DNA from: Turritopsis dohrnii
Lineage: Eukaryota > Cnidaria > Hydrozoa > Anthoathecata > Oceaniidae
NCBI GenBank assembly: GCA_027922465.2
Contig: BQMF02000381.1
Coordinates: forward strand, 372,001-436,000
DNA length: 64,000 bases
Direction: 5' to 3'
In this document: piece after piece, positions 10,491-21,545 of the stretch
How positions within the stretch are numbered: the stretch's first letter is position 1
Layout: each line of letters begins with the position of its first letter
Made by a program: the position numbers and the translations under genes
The notes under the pieces: generated by a model
What the model saw: the letters and a program-made list of their open reading frames with translations, nothing else
Database searches by the model: none
Told to the model about the DNA's origin: nothing

Positions 10491-12290
10491 TGGGTTTATT
10501 TACGATTTCGAAATAAATTTCGGTACCGGAGTAAGTGAATTATGCATGACGTGGCATAGTTTATAAAAGGACAGATCTCTCAAGTCAAAATTCACACGTC
10601 GTTTAGATACTTTCGTGACTAGAAGTTCGAAAAGTCGTTTCATTAGCGTTTTGGGGTTTTCCAATCATAACTAGTGTTTAATTAGTCAGCGACCGTTTAC
10701 GGTGCTGACTATTGGTTTCCATTTTGTCGTTTTTTTTCGTCCAAACATTTTTCCCGTAGAACTTTCTAGAAGCTTCTAGAACATTTTATCTCCCGAACAA
10801 AATGGCCACCAGTTATTGACGTCAAGAAAGAAAACGCTGTTCTTATTATGGAACCAGATGACTTAATTTGTACACATTGAAAACAGAGTAAACATCAAGC
10901 TCTACGTTGTCATGTGTAAGTCTAAAACAAAGGAAATTTTAAATTTCAGGTTAAAGATATTCTATGAAGTTCATTTCCATTGCAAAAAACGCAAGTGTGT
11001 CAATAATAGTCAAAGTTTTGATATCTTCAGAATAATTCACCTCCTAATTCCCAATTTGTGTAAAAGTAGCCATGAACATTATTAAAACTGTTTAAAAAGT
11101 CAATACAGCAAAAATAAAACTGGTAAAATTCTGGGAACTAATACGGTGTCAACTTTACAAATAAACTAGCTCTTGGTCATCTCATATATGACAGGGCACG
11201 ATAGATTTCCTAAAATCTAGTGTTGTTTGATATTGTCTATGAAATCAAAACAAGAGCCAGATGGCGCAAAACGGTAGTAGCAAGTTTACTTTTCACACAA
11301 ACGCTTTCGAAATTTTACTTTAAGTACTAAAAACGTCTTTACCGGTGTTTTCTGAGATATCTCACTGGTGGAAAACAGGCATTAACGATATATTTGATGA
11401 AAATGATTAGTGTAAATAGGGTCTAATCATAAAACACCGGCAATAATTTATTTAAGGACAAAAGAATTATACATGCGTGAGCTGTGTAACATATGTTTTT
11501 TTTAAAGAAATTTTTTCGTAAGAGTTTATGTGGTTAAAAAAAGTTTGTTTATAATAATAATTTCTGATGAAACCAAAATTGAATTCCAACAAATAACTGC
11601 CTTTTTGAACTAGATCTTTGAAAGCCGTAATACACAAACACAGTTGTAGTAGCTAACAAACGAGGTAATAAGAAATTTTGAACTGATAAGCTTTACTATC
11701 AAGAAAAGCAACATATCAAGTATTTTCAGTTAGCGTAATGAGCTAAAAGTCCCATTTTTATGTACGCCTATTTGATTAGAATTCGAATGAATTCTAATTT
11801 CGTGGATTAAGTTATAAAATATCAGGTTATGTACTTTAAAAAAAAAGTAATCTACTTTTAAATGTTTGATATGAAAAAGCTTCCAAATTACGAAGGCTGC
11901 GTCCTTCATTAGAATTTACATTGGGTTTTTGGTAGAGTCCCGCAGACTCTAAATCGCAGACTAATTGCCATTTCGGCCGGAGTAGTGTTTTAATACGGTA
12001 TTCGCTTGCGCTGCTACCGTAAAAAGCGAGAATCAGGACGTCAAAATTTGTGGTGGAGAGATAAGGAAAACCTGCAAGTAACGTTATTGAAAAGAAATCT
12101 CACGATCTTGGACTTGTTTACTTTTTTTTGACTGGCTCTAACTACGCCTCTGGTTGAAGAAAATGATTGAATTCGCAGATTATCAGCTTATGCATGTCTG
12201 TCGCTGACTTTGCGGCCTTTCAAGGCTGCTTTATTCCTATTGTGTTAGAAAACGTATTCAAAATTATTTTATAATGACATCAGAATATTG
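10491..12290. other. Gene-free AT-rich stretch
   Basis: No ORF of 60 codons or more and no recognised protein. A TATA-like TTTATAAAAGG lies at 10559-10569 and GTCAGCGACCGTTTACGGTGCTGAC at 10684-10708 forms a small palindrome; together they could belong to a promoter or a solo LTR, but no matching LTR partner is visible. A fragment of the CAGAGGCGTAG-type MITE end lies at 12126-12152. Confidence 0.4.
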
Positions 12291-12296
12291 TATTTC

Positions 12297-12451
12297 GATG
12301 CGAGGGTGCATCAGGATAATGTAACAAGTGATGCGAGGGTGCATCAGGATAATGTAACATGTGATGCGAGGGTGCATCAGGGAATGTAACATGTGATGTG
12401 AGGATGCATCAGGTAATGTAACATTTGATGCGAGGGTGCATCAGGATAATG
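12297..12451. repeat. Minisatellite, about 34-bp unit, nearly 5 copies
   Basis: The unit GATGCGAGGGTGCATCAGGA followed by TAATGTAACATGT repeats head to tail, with small variations (missing A, GATGTGAGGATGCATC). Each unit contains an inner palindrome, GATGC...GCATC. No gene context. Confidence 0.92.
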
Positions 12452-13110
12452 AATTTGCGTATGTTTAGCTGAGTAAAATATTAGTCAATTCTAAATATTG
12501 TTTCAGACCTACCTTGCTGCATTGACAAAGTCTTGTAAACGTGCTGTTCAGTTCCTTACGGTTTCTTTTAGAACAAGCTCAGTTTTTTATAACGATACAG
12601 GCTGAGCACCCACTTTGGCATCGGGGTTCTAAAAGTTTTTATCCGTGGGTAATTGAACAGCAGTTTTCAACAAAGAAAGAAAGAAAAAGGGATAGCTATT
12701 CAACATTTGTTATCAGATGACTTTGTACATGTTAAAGCTGCATTTTATGCGATAAAATACTTATAGTTCATTGAACTTACTCTTGTAATTACCACGTACA
12801 CGTTCTAGTCACGACGTTCTGGTACGACATCTACCATCGAAGTATAATATAAAACCTGTCTCGAGTTGATATAGTATTATTTGCTCCTTTCCAAGTAGTT
12901 AGAAAAAGTAAATAAACTAAGTTATCTTCGGTTCACAGATTAGAAAATAAGAAAATATATCTATCCATCTATAAGAAAAATGAGCATAAATAAAGATAAA
13001 GCATCAACACTTCAGACTGAGAAGAAGAACTGTGATCTTAGATTTCTACACGACTGACCTTGAATATACTTTGAAGTTCACTTATATTGTTCACAGAATG
13101 AAGTTCACTT

Positions 13111-13250
13111 CTCCCATACAGTTCATGTGACAAATTGAGGTCATTAGAACTTCATGGTGAAAACCTTGTTAAATTTGCTTGGGTAAGTGAGCATAAAACT
13201 ACGTCATGCCTCGTTCTTTCAAACATCTTTATGAATGTCCTGCAAAGTGG
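13111..13250 (+). repeat. Interspersed foldback repeat family S, copy 1
   Basis: Shares GTTCATGTGACAAATTGAGG and the core GTAAACCTTGTTAAATTTG-(T/C)TTGGGTTAGTGAG with copies near 40230, 44243, 57329 and 59886. Better-preserved copies show inverted ends, so this is a MITE-like family; this copy is degenerate at its right end. Confidence 0.6.
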
Positions 13251-13357
13251 CTGCTAACTTGCTGTTTCCGCCTCTTTAAAAAACAACTATGCTTTTTGAT
13301 GAAAAAAAGTAGAAGGACGTGTTGGGTCGAGATTGGCTGAAGGAAAGAAACAATATA

Positions 13358-14114
13358 CCTTATCGGGGAAAAAAAAGTCGGGGGTAAGTGACTAATTTTT
13401 TGGGCTAGTGACTAAAATTTTCCCCGACCAAATTTTCATCCGACTTTTCAACACCCGTCCAAAAATTTCACCTGATTTTTCATTTCCCCGTCCAAAAATT
13501 TTCCCCGGTTTTTTTACTCCCGCCCAAAACATTTCCCCGATTTTTTAGTCCCCGACCGAAACTTTTCCCCGATTTTTGATAATCTCAAGTAGAGTCTATC
13601 TATCGATTTTCGACTGGAATTATGACAGTCAAGCAAAGGAAGGGGAATCGAATGAAGTTGAATCAGTCAATGAGGACGATACAGATTTTTCTGTTACGAT
13701 TAAGGGAAACAAAATTGATGTCAGTGAAAAAAAAATGGATGTCAGTGAAGATATAATTGATGTTTGTGAAAGCAATATGGATGCCAGTGATGAAAATAAT
13801 GACGATCAAACCTCAAAAACTGTTATTGTATTAGATTGAACTCTTAATTAGTTATTTTGTAATATAATTTTTAGTTCAAATTGAAAGTGTCGACAAAAAT
13901 TGTGTTCCCTTTTCTACTTGTATTGCAAATTTTGGTCAGGGAAAAGTGACTTATTTAGAAATTTTTGTCGGGGAAAAGCGACTAATTTCGAAATTTTAGT
14001 CGGGGAAAAGCGACTAATTTCGAAATTTTGGTCGGGGAAAAGTGACTAAAATTTTTCCCCGACCAAAATTTTCCCCGACTAAAATAAATCCCGACATTTT
14101 TTTCCCCGATAAGG
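13358..14114. mobile_element. TA-flanked element with CCTTATCGGGGAAAA ends (757 bp), ORF remnant
   Basis: The inverted ends read CCTTATCGGGGAAAAAAAAG and ...TTTTTTTCCCCGATAAGG, each flanked by TA. Subterminal regions are filled with variants of GTCGGGGAAAAGTGACTAAT in both orientations. The centre (13576-13839, plus) has an open frame rich in D, E and S with a repeated ID/MDVSE unit (KIDVSEKKMDVSEDIIDVCE), possibly the acidic C-terminus of a lost transposase. Related elements are at 27672-29040 and probably 29752-30202. Confidence 0.8.
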
Positions 14115-14285
14115 TACGTTCATGACACCATGACCAAGATTTTATTCGCATCTTCTTTTCTTGTTCAATTTCTTTTTGCAACTGTAGCCTCCTGTTATCT
14201 TCTTCTCCTCCGTCTTGTTCATCTCTCGCAATTTCCTCGGAGATCACTTCGTCTAAAATGTAGAATTCTTTAGGATTTTCCTACC

Positions 14286-14394
14286 TACATGGGGGCCGAT
14301 TGTCCGGGGGTATTGCTCCGCTGGGGGTAATTTGCTAGGGGGCAATCATCCGGGGGGAATTGTCCAGGGGGGGAGTTGTCCTGTCACCTTTAAA
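14286..14394. repeat. Cluster of G-run repeats
   Basis: Degenerate repeats of the form GGGGG-(N)-ATTGTCCGGGGG occur six or more times, with runs of 4-7 G. Probably the end of an unidentified repeat; potentially quadruplex-forming. No inverse partner was found nearby. Confidence 0.55.
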
Positions 14395-14782
14395 AACATA
14401 AGATACATTGTGAAATTTATCTTTAGTAATGTCTGAAAGAAAACACTTATGATATTTTCTTTGATAGAGAGTTTGTTTGCTTGTTTTTGTGACATCAGGG
14501 CCTTACATGAAAACCTCGGAGTGTATTTCCCGCCTAGACTCCCCTCAGATCCGCATGTAAAAATTAGTAATGGTAGATACGTAGCGGTACAATTTCATTC
14601 ATGCAAAAAAGGGAAGAACGCAAAAGAAGACTTTGACCGCTGTAAATGCTTTAAACTTTTTCAAAAAATGATCTGTAATAAGACCAAGTATGACTTCCAA
14701 ATGTTTAATATCTGGTGAAATTGTCTGAAAAACGTTTAAAACACAATTAACAGTTGTACCTAAATTGTACAATTATTTATAG

Positions 14783-17503
14783 GGTTTTGTCAAGTGAGCC
14801 TCCGTTAAGTAGCCTCCGTTAAGCCTCCGTTAATGACTTGATGAACAGTTTATGGCATAAAATATATATATGATAGGGGGAAATCATTTATCATTTTATT
14901 TTGATTATTGCGAATACTTTAATAAACCCAACTCATCTTTTACAATCTGTAGTAAAGTCTCAAAAACATAATAACTTTGAAAACGATGGTATGGCAGAAC
15001 CGACAGACGACATCGATGCATCTCCACCGCAGAGAGCTTTTCTACTGTGTGGGTTCTACAGCAATGATCAGTTAACGGAGGCTGAACGTTTACAAAATTA
15101 CAACGAAGTAAAGGTTTTTGGGCGTTTTCAATAGTATTAAGACCATTAGTTTAGTGCATTGATCAGTTAACGGAGGCTGGTATCACAAAAAAATTATTAA
15201 CAGAGGCTGGCATCACAAAAAGATCCTTAACGGAGGCTGAGCATTTTTGACAGTCCAAAACTGATTTGTTAACGGGAGGCTGTTCTCATAATACAAATGT
15301 GACGATTCGCTACAAGCGATAATAGCGCTAAAAGAACAATGGGTTTTAGCGCTAATTTGTTCTTATTTACAAATGTAGTAATAATATGTGATAAATTTAG
15401 CGCTTGTAGTTTTATCATTATCACTATTATCGCTTATAAATATTGCTTTTTACGAAAAAGCGCTAAATTTTAGCGATATCACTAAATTATTCGTATAATA
15501 ATGTTGGTTCAAGTGAAACGGACAGAATATCGAATGAGATGAAAGTGAAATCGTTAATATCATAAATATCCTCTAAGGGCACAGATTACCGTTATTATCG
15601 TCAAAAAGTTTTGTTCAAGTCTTTTGTTTATACAATTTCACATATACCATGTGTTGTTTTATGAAGTTCTCAAATAACAGTGATTTAATTATTTTTTCGC
15701 CAAATAGCAATAAATACAAAACAAACTCGCTTGTTTTGACATGATAAACTCTGATTCATTGTGTTATGACTGAACAGACGAGCGGACATATTTCTCGAGA
15801 AATAAAAAGTTTCCGAAACGCTTTTTATTTTATTTGTTATTCCAGCACCTTCAGCACAAATCTGAAAGCCAATTTAAAATACTGTGTTATTCGATTTGGT
15901 AATGTATTATTTTGAAACATTTACAGGTAACACCTGCTTGTGTATTAAATTGAACTTAATTGACTGGTTCCTATATTCAGTTGGAGATTAAAGATACAGA
16001 AGTTAGTTCGAAAGCAACCACAAGTAGAAACCATCTGTGATAATTCTTTTTTCTAGATTGTTCAATTGCCATTCTATAAGCTCTGGGAGAAAACTTTTAC
16101 AATATTAAAGACACATTACATTAAAAGTTTTTTCGATAGCAAAACCTTTATTATTATTCTCTCGAAAGACATTTCACTTGCATTGGGTGGAGATGTACCC
16201 TTAATTAAATTGATCACAACGTTTTTAGTGATCATTATTGACTTTTGTCACTGCATCGATAATGTCTTTAGGTTCAATATTAGGATGAAGTATGAATGTA
16301 GGAAGGGAAAAATAAAAACATTTTAACTTCGGCTTGACGAGTTGCGAAAGTTCTCTTTTGAAATACTCACTTTCGTTTAAATAAAATAACACCTGTTTCC
16401 TTCGGCTTTTCGTGAAGTTTATGTCTGAAGGTTGTGTTGACACACACAAGTAAACTTACGTATAAAAAAGACGGAAAGATGAATAATATTTATGATGAAT
16501 ATATTAGCAACAAATTAATTATTCTTGAAAGCGCTTTTTGTGCTGCTTATATTTATCGCTAAGTTCGTCAATGTTAGCGATAAATTTAGCGCTACTTCTT
16601 GATGCGAGCGCTATTATCCCTTGTAGTGATTTTCCTTCGAATCGTCACAAATATACAACAAAGTAAATATTTTTGAATGTTATATTTTCATTATGATTTC
16701 TGCCTTCGTTAACTGATCAGTGCATCGTAAGAGGTCCTGGATCTTTTGAAAAACACCTATATTTTTATTATGAGAGCAGCCTCCGTTAACAAATCAGTTT
16801 TGACTGTCAAAACGCTCAGCCTCCGTTAAGAATCTTTTCATGATGGCAGCCTCCGTTAGCTGATCAGTGGTCTAAAAAATATTGAAAAACACCTAAAAAA
16901 ACTTTTACTTTGTTGTATATTTGTATTATGAGAACAGCCTCCGTTAACAAATCAGTTTTGGACTGTCAAAACGCTCAGCCTCCGTTAAGGAACTTTCTGT
17001 GATGCCAGACCCCGTTAACTGATCAGTGCATCGGAAGAGGTCCTAGATCTTTTGAGAAACGTCTAAAGACCTTAAGTTCACGTTTCTTAACAAGTAGCAC
17101 GTGCTAATCTCCGACAATGAAGGCTTGTATGTATTAAAGTTTTGAAGTTTATCCGGTTTTTTGATAAATATTTGTTTGAAATATGGACGTAGAAAAGGTT
17201 CTTTGTTGGAATTTCTTATCATTCGCCGCCACTCCATATATACCCGTAGGCGGTGTCGGTCGTCATCAGGAAACTGTCGGCCTTGGATCCTCCACCACGG
17301 AGGTCAAAACTGTTTTCGGTGATTTTTGAGTAGTTCCTGAGGATAAGTAAGTTCTGAGTAAGTGTTTTGAATTGTTTAAAGACGTTTTAGGCAGTTTACA
17401 TGATCATTTATGGATATTATCATTTAGCATGGTCTCAGAATGGAATAAAATATTAACGGAGGCTTAACGGAGGCTACTTAACGGAGGCTCACTTGACAAA
17501 ACC
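14783..17503. mobile_element. 2.7-kb TIR element with AGCCTCCGTTAA subterminal repeats
   Basis: The left end GGTTTTGTCAAGTGAGCCTC continues with three CCTCCGTTAA units and is mirrored by the right end, which closes ...GAGGCTCACTTGACAAAACC. The unit AGCCTCCGTTAA, or its inverse TTAACGGAGGCT, occurs about 18 times. Both arms also repeat GTTAACTGATCAGT and AAAACTGATTTGTTAAC. AATTATT lies just left of the element (14771-14777) and directly right of it. One short ORF (14901-15134) shows no similarity. A second element (15298-16649) is inserted in the left arm. The superfamily is unknown; dense subterminal repeats recall En/Spm-, hAT- or MuDR-like transposase binding sites. Confidence 0.85.
15298..16649. 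mobile_element. Nested TIR element with AGCGCTAAA repeats (1.35 kb)
   Basis: Inverted ends: TGTGACGATTCGCTACAAGC on the left, and a right end closing ...CCTTCGAATCGTCACA. Subterminal TAGCGCTAAA/TTTAGCG and GCGATAATAGCGCT motifs occur on both sides. AAAT directly borders both ends if the element is taken to begin at GTGACG. It sits inside the AGCCTCCGTTAA element, so it is the younger insertion. Short ORFs in both strands (16066-16449) overlap each other and look non-coding. Confidence 0.8.
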
Positions 17504-18035
17504 AATTATTAGCCAGTGCAGTATATGTATGCAGTATAATTCATCATATTGTATGTTGTGGGATATGACAAACAAGCTCTCTTTTGCCTGAAATAAGGGT
17601 TTAATGCGCTTCTTTTGGCTTATATATTTAAAATCTTTTCCTCAAAAATCATATGGGCTTCCTTCTTTTGATATCTAACCGGTTGAAAAAACTGTCACCC
17701 AAACTAGTGTGTTTCTTTGCTTTGGAAATGACTAATCTCAATCCAATCATTATAAATTATTCCATTAATGCCCTGTTTTTTCAGGAGGTCCCGGAAGTCT
17801 CTAGAACCTCCTTCACAGGACCCACAATTCTAGCTATAAATAATCAAATAAAAGACAATGTTTAAATAATATTCTTCTACTGTCTAAAGATGATTTGCTT
17901 CCATACTTCATACACAAAATTTAGTTTTTAAAACATATATAGCATTTGAGTAAGTTATCTAGGTTTTATATATACAATTTTGTGTCTTCCATTACATTTA
18001 CACTGTGGCTCGCTTGTAGTGATATGAACAAAATA

Positions 18036-18584
18036 GAGTGCCTGCTCCCCTTACCGCTAACTTTAATTATAATGTTGCAAAATTAGTCAATGCAAACGTA
18101 AAAACACAGTTAAATGGATTTAGCACCACAATTGGTTATTGTAGATACTAAATCAACAAGAACAAACAAGGAGAATAAGATTGATAACAAATATCCTCAA
18201 TTTATGGTTAGATTGCTAACACTCTCCTACACAAATTTCGACATACCTCTAGATCCGCCACTGTTGGTAATATTCAAGACAGCAGAGGAATAACAAGGAA
18301 TTGATATGCTCCGTTATTTATGACACTGAATTTTGAAGCATTTATTTTTCGAGGAAGCCATTTTTAATATTTTTTTCACAATGATCGCGACTCGGTGTTT
18401 GATTTTACTCTATTAATCAGTAAGTATTTGGCAATTCACTTTGAAACTTTCCATAACGATGGCTGAATGAATATACTTTTAGATAATAATTAGTTTTGTT
18501 TGATTTGTTGTCTTTGGAGGAAATAAACCATCAAACTCAAAGTTAGCGGCAAGCGGCACATAGCGGTTAGGGGAGCAGGCACTC
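18036..18584. mobile_element. MITE with GAGTGCCTGCTCCCC ends (549 bp)
   Basis: Left GAGTGCCTGCTCCCCTTACC continues with GCTAACTTT; the right side is its inverse (AAAGTTAGCGG...TAGCGGTTAGGGGAGCAGGC, then ACTC). TA flanks both. No coding capacity. Confidence 0.85.
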
Positions 18585-19145
18585 TACAAAGAAGCATGAT
18601 AAGGAAGTTAGTAAAAAAAAAACAACACTTGAAATTCTATTGTACTTTTATAGCAAATTTCAGAATAATGAGAACCTCTCAGAATGAATTTTGGCGTGAA
18701 TTAAATCAACAAATCAAATTCCTGCCAACTTTCAGAAACTGCTCTGAAATACACAAGAGAAACAATCCCAAACATATATTTTTTGCTTAGTCCTCTACAA
18801 CATGGTCATATGGGTGTTTGTTGATTTGTTGATTTATTTTTTGTTGCCTTTTGAGACATCATTTTCAAAATTAAAACCTGTTTTTTACAATGGATACTTA
18901 GTATTTGTATTATTTATATATATAACTTAACTTATTATCCAATATTTCAAAAGAATTCGGGGTTTTTAGATGAAGGAGAACAAATGACACCACGATAAAC
19001 ATTTTGATGATTGGAAGCTAAGGTGTTAATCTAAATGCCAACTTTACGATCTGCTCTTCAGAAAAAAGTTATTGTACCATCAAAAAAGATAAGTATGGGG
19101 TCAGATCAACAGCAATGGATAATGGTTGGGCATAGTAAGTGTATT

Positions 19146-19185
19146 TCTTTCTTTTTTTTTTTTTTTGGGGGGGGGGGGGGGGGGG
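19146..19185 (+). repeat. Homopolymer pair T15-G19
   Basis: A run of about 15 T is followed directly by about 19 G. The length is likely unreliable in assembly; the G tract could form a quadruplex. Confidence 0.9.
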
Positions 19186-19460
19186 TATAATTTCTACAAA
19201 CTGAAGATTGGATTGCTTCAAAATCTGATGCATATTATATATAATTCTCTATTAGGGTCAATAGAAGAAGAGAAAGATAACCTTTTACTTTGCAAGCTAC
19301 CACACCCACAAAATGGTAACTAACCAACAACACTTATGTTAATAAATGTTAGGAATACTTTAAAATTATTTGCCCAAAATGAAATTTCATTCTGATGTAA
19401 AATTTGTTCAAGTTTCGGTGAACAATGAAATGGGTTCTGAAGTAATAACGAAAAACTTAA

Positions 19461-20639
19461 AGGAGAATTAACCCCAAAAAACACTTTTTAAATAAACAAT
19501 GAAAATCAAAAATATTGATTAAATAAAACATCTTGTGAAAATTTGAGCTCGTTTGGATGAATATTGAAGAAGTTACAAGGTTTTGAAAGTTTTCAAGTTT
19601 GGTTAAATGTGACGTCACAACCTGACTACTCTTTTCGAAAGCTAAACAGAGACATGTGTTCACTCCAACTGTTAATTCTTTTTTTCGTTGCTTCATGTGG
19701 TTTCATGCGTGTGTCTGATACCTTTGATTTAATTGTTATCTACAATGGCTTATTGCTAAGCTTTTGGATGCAACAATAAGCAACGCAGAACCAAAGAAGA
19801 AGGGAAAAAGATTTCGTATTTTAAGTTTCTCGATCCAGAAAAAGTTAAACATTAAGTAACAACCAGGTCAATAAAAGTGCTCATGTATATTTCATGAAAT
19901 GTGAAAATAAACAGGTAGTGTAAACATGCGTATAATGTTCCTTCTGAATATTTCTTTTCAAAGATGAACTTCGTTTAATCTGCGCTGTTTCTCCATCTCG
20001 GAGCTTTTAAAAAAGTAGTTGCGTTAAAACAGGAGGGGAAGTCAATACAACACCATCGTCGGAGATCAGTGGGAAACTGAAAAGTTAGTCATACATTCAG
20101 CACGACCGAACCAGAAACAGCCACAATATTAGAGAAAAGAGAAAAATATAGTCGTTTTTCAAATAAAAACTGAATTTACACTGTGTCTTTTATGTAAAAT
20201 ATCATGATATTTTACAGTGATATTACTGTAAATATTTTTGATAAAAGTAAAGATCATACAAAATAAAATTACCGAAGTAAATCTAATGTCTAGCGTCTTA
20301 TGAAATGTCTGTCGATATCTGTGTTTTTGTTCAAAAGAGAAAAAATATCAAAAAGCAAGAGAGAAAAAAGAGCTAGAAGAGACATTCTGAGTTTTGCATT
20401 TATAATTCAGAATGATCGTATTGAAAGTTTTTTTTCGAGAAAAGTAAATACAAGAACAATGCTCAAACTTTGCTTAACAGTTAGGAGGTTGTGACGTCAC
20501 GAGAAAGATCATGTGACATTTTTAAAACCTTAAAATAGAGCTATTGAGAAGTTTTTGGAAATTTTCATTATTGTATTTTGATTCATAGATGAAAAAGGAA
20601 AGATTTTAGCAAAAATATTTTGGTGGGGTTAATTCTCTT
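19461..20639. mobile_element. TTAA-flanked TIR element (1.18 kb), Kolobok/piggyBac-type site
   Basis: The left end AGGAGAATTAACCCCAAAAA and the right end TGGGGTTAATTCTCTT are inverted copies, and TTAA flanks both (19457-19460 and 20640-20643). The interior has TGTGACGTCAC-type palindromic spots and only overlapping short ORFs on both strands. TTAA targets are used by piggyBac and Kolobok; without a transposase I cannot choose. Confidence 0.82.
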
Positions 20640-20643
20640 TTAA

Positions 20644-20760
20644 ATTCAAATTCAAATTTATTTACGAAGCTTTTTGACATTTTGTGCCATCATCAGGCAA
20701 TTATACATTTGATTACTTCAAAGTGAGTGCAGTTGTTTAGCATTAGTACTGAACATATCT
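20644..20760 (-). repeat. Probable 3' end of a non-LTR retroelement
   Basis: Read on the minus strand, TGATGATGGCACAAAATG leads into an AAATTTGAATTTGAATTT repeat tail. This is the usual look of a LINE or SINE 3' end. No coding part remains. Confidence 0.4.
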
Positions 20761-20873
20761 ACCAGGAGGCTACCCAAAGCAAAATGAGATGGTGTTGAAT
20801 TTTACAAACAAGTGAAACCACTTCTGTAGTTTATTGGTCTGGTTTGAGATTTTGCTAATAGATCAGGGCTTAA

Positions 20874-21494
20874 ACTAGGATTTGTGAGAAGGAGCCGTTA
20901 GGCTCTATTTGGAAAATAATGTGAAATATTTTTGGGGGGTTTGGGAAAACCGGGCCTCAACTGTTTTGTTTGCTGAGTTTGAGCGTGCCTTTCGTTGTTT
21001 GCTACAGTTGTAACAGTGAAGACGTAAACATCATGGTTAATTTGTCGATAGCAAAAAGTTGGAATTTTAAAGATAACTTTTTTTGTGATAATCCAGAAGA
21101 TCCTTCAAAAATTATGAAATTAAAATGTTTAGTGTGTAGCGAATTTTACAGAGAAAATCCATGACTTTCGATAAAATGTCACGAGGATTCTCGAAAAGCG
21201 AGCAGGAGCGTGCTGATAAGTTCTAAATACGTATAGGAAACACGGGAAAAGGCATATTTAATAAACAATTTTGCCGACGTGAAAAACATATTTGCTGACG
21301 TGTCCAACAAAATCATCAAATCATCAAAATTTTGCCTAATTAAAAGGGTTGCAGTTACTTGTTAATTCATTGTCACTTCACGTTATTTCAATGTGTTCTA
21401 AAAAAAAGTTAATTGCCAATTGGGAAAAAGGGTCTCTATTTTCGTTTGGGAAGGGGCCGTTTAACGTTCCCCCACAACGCTAGTTAAGGCCCTG
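20874..21494 (+). mobile_element. hAT-like remnant with a zinc-finger ORF piece
   Basis: The ends CAGGGCTTAAACTAGGATTT and AAATCC-like ...GCTAGTTAAGGCCCTG are imperfect inverses with a CAGGG terminus, as in hAT elements. The flanks TAATAGAT and TAAATGTA would be a decayed 8-bp duplication. Inside, a frame (about 21030-21164) reads SIAKSWNFKDNFFCDNPED followed by MKLKCLVCSEFY, which resembles the N-terminal CxxC zinc finger of transposon proteins. The following 21190-21345 segment is repeated at 28350-28525. Confidence 0.6.
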
Positions 21495-21545
21495 TAAATG
21501 TAACTTAAAATTCTGAGAATTGGATAACAATAATAGTCAGTTAAA

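Noticed and set aside
12297..12451. CRISPR-like array
   Set aside because: Units are directly tandem without unique spacers, and the genome is eukaryotic.
10440..12980. LTR retrotransposon with two LTRs
   Set aside because: TATA-like sites exist near both ends, but no long direct repeats, primer-binding site or gag/pol sequence can be seen.
14130..14259. Possible minus-strand exon (acceptor at about 14259, charged EIARDEQDGGEEDNRRLQLQ)
   Set aside because: Coiled-coil-like and preceded by a good acceptor, but no partner exon or family match was found.
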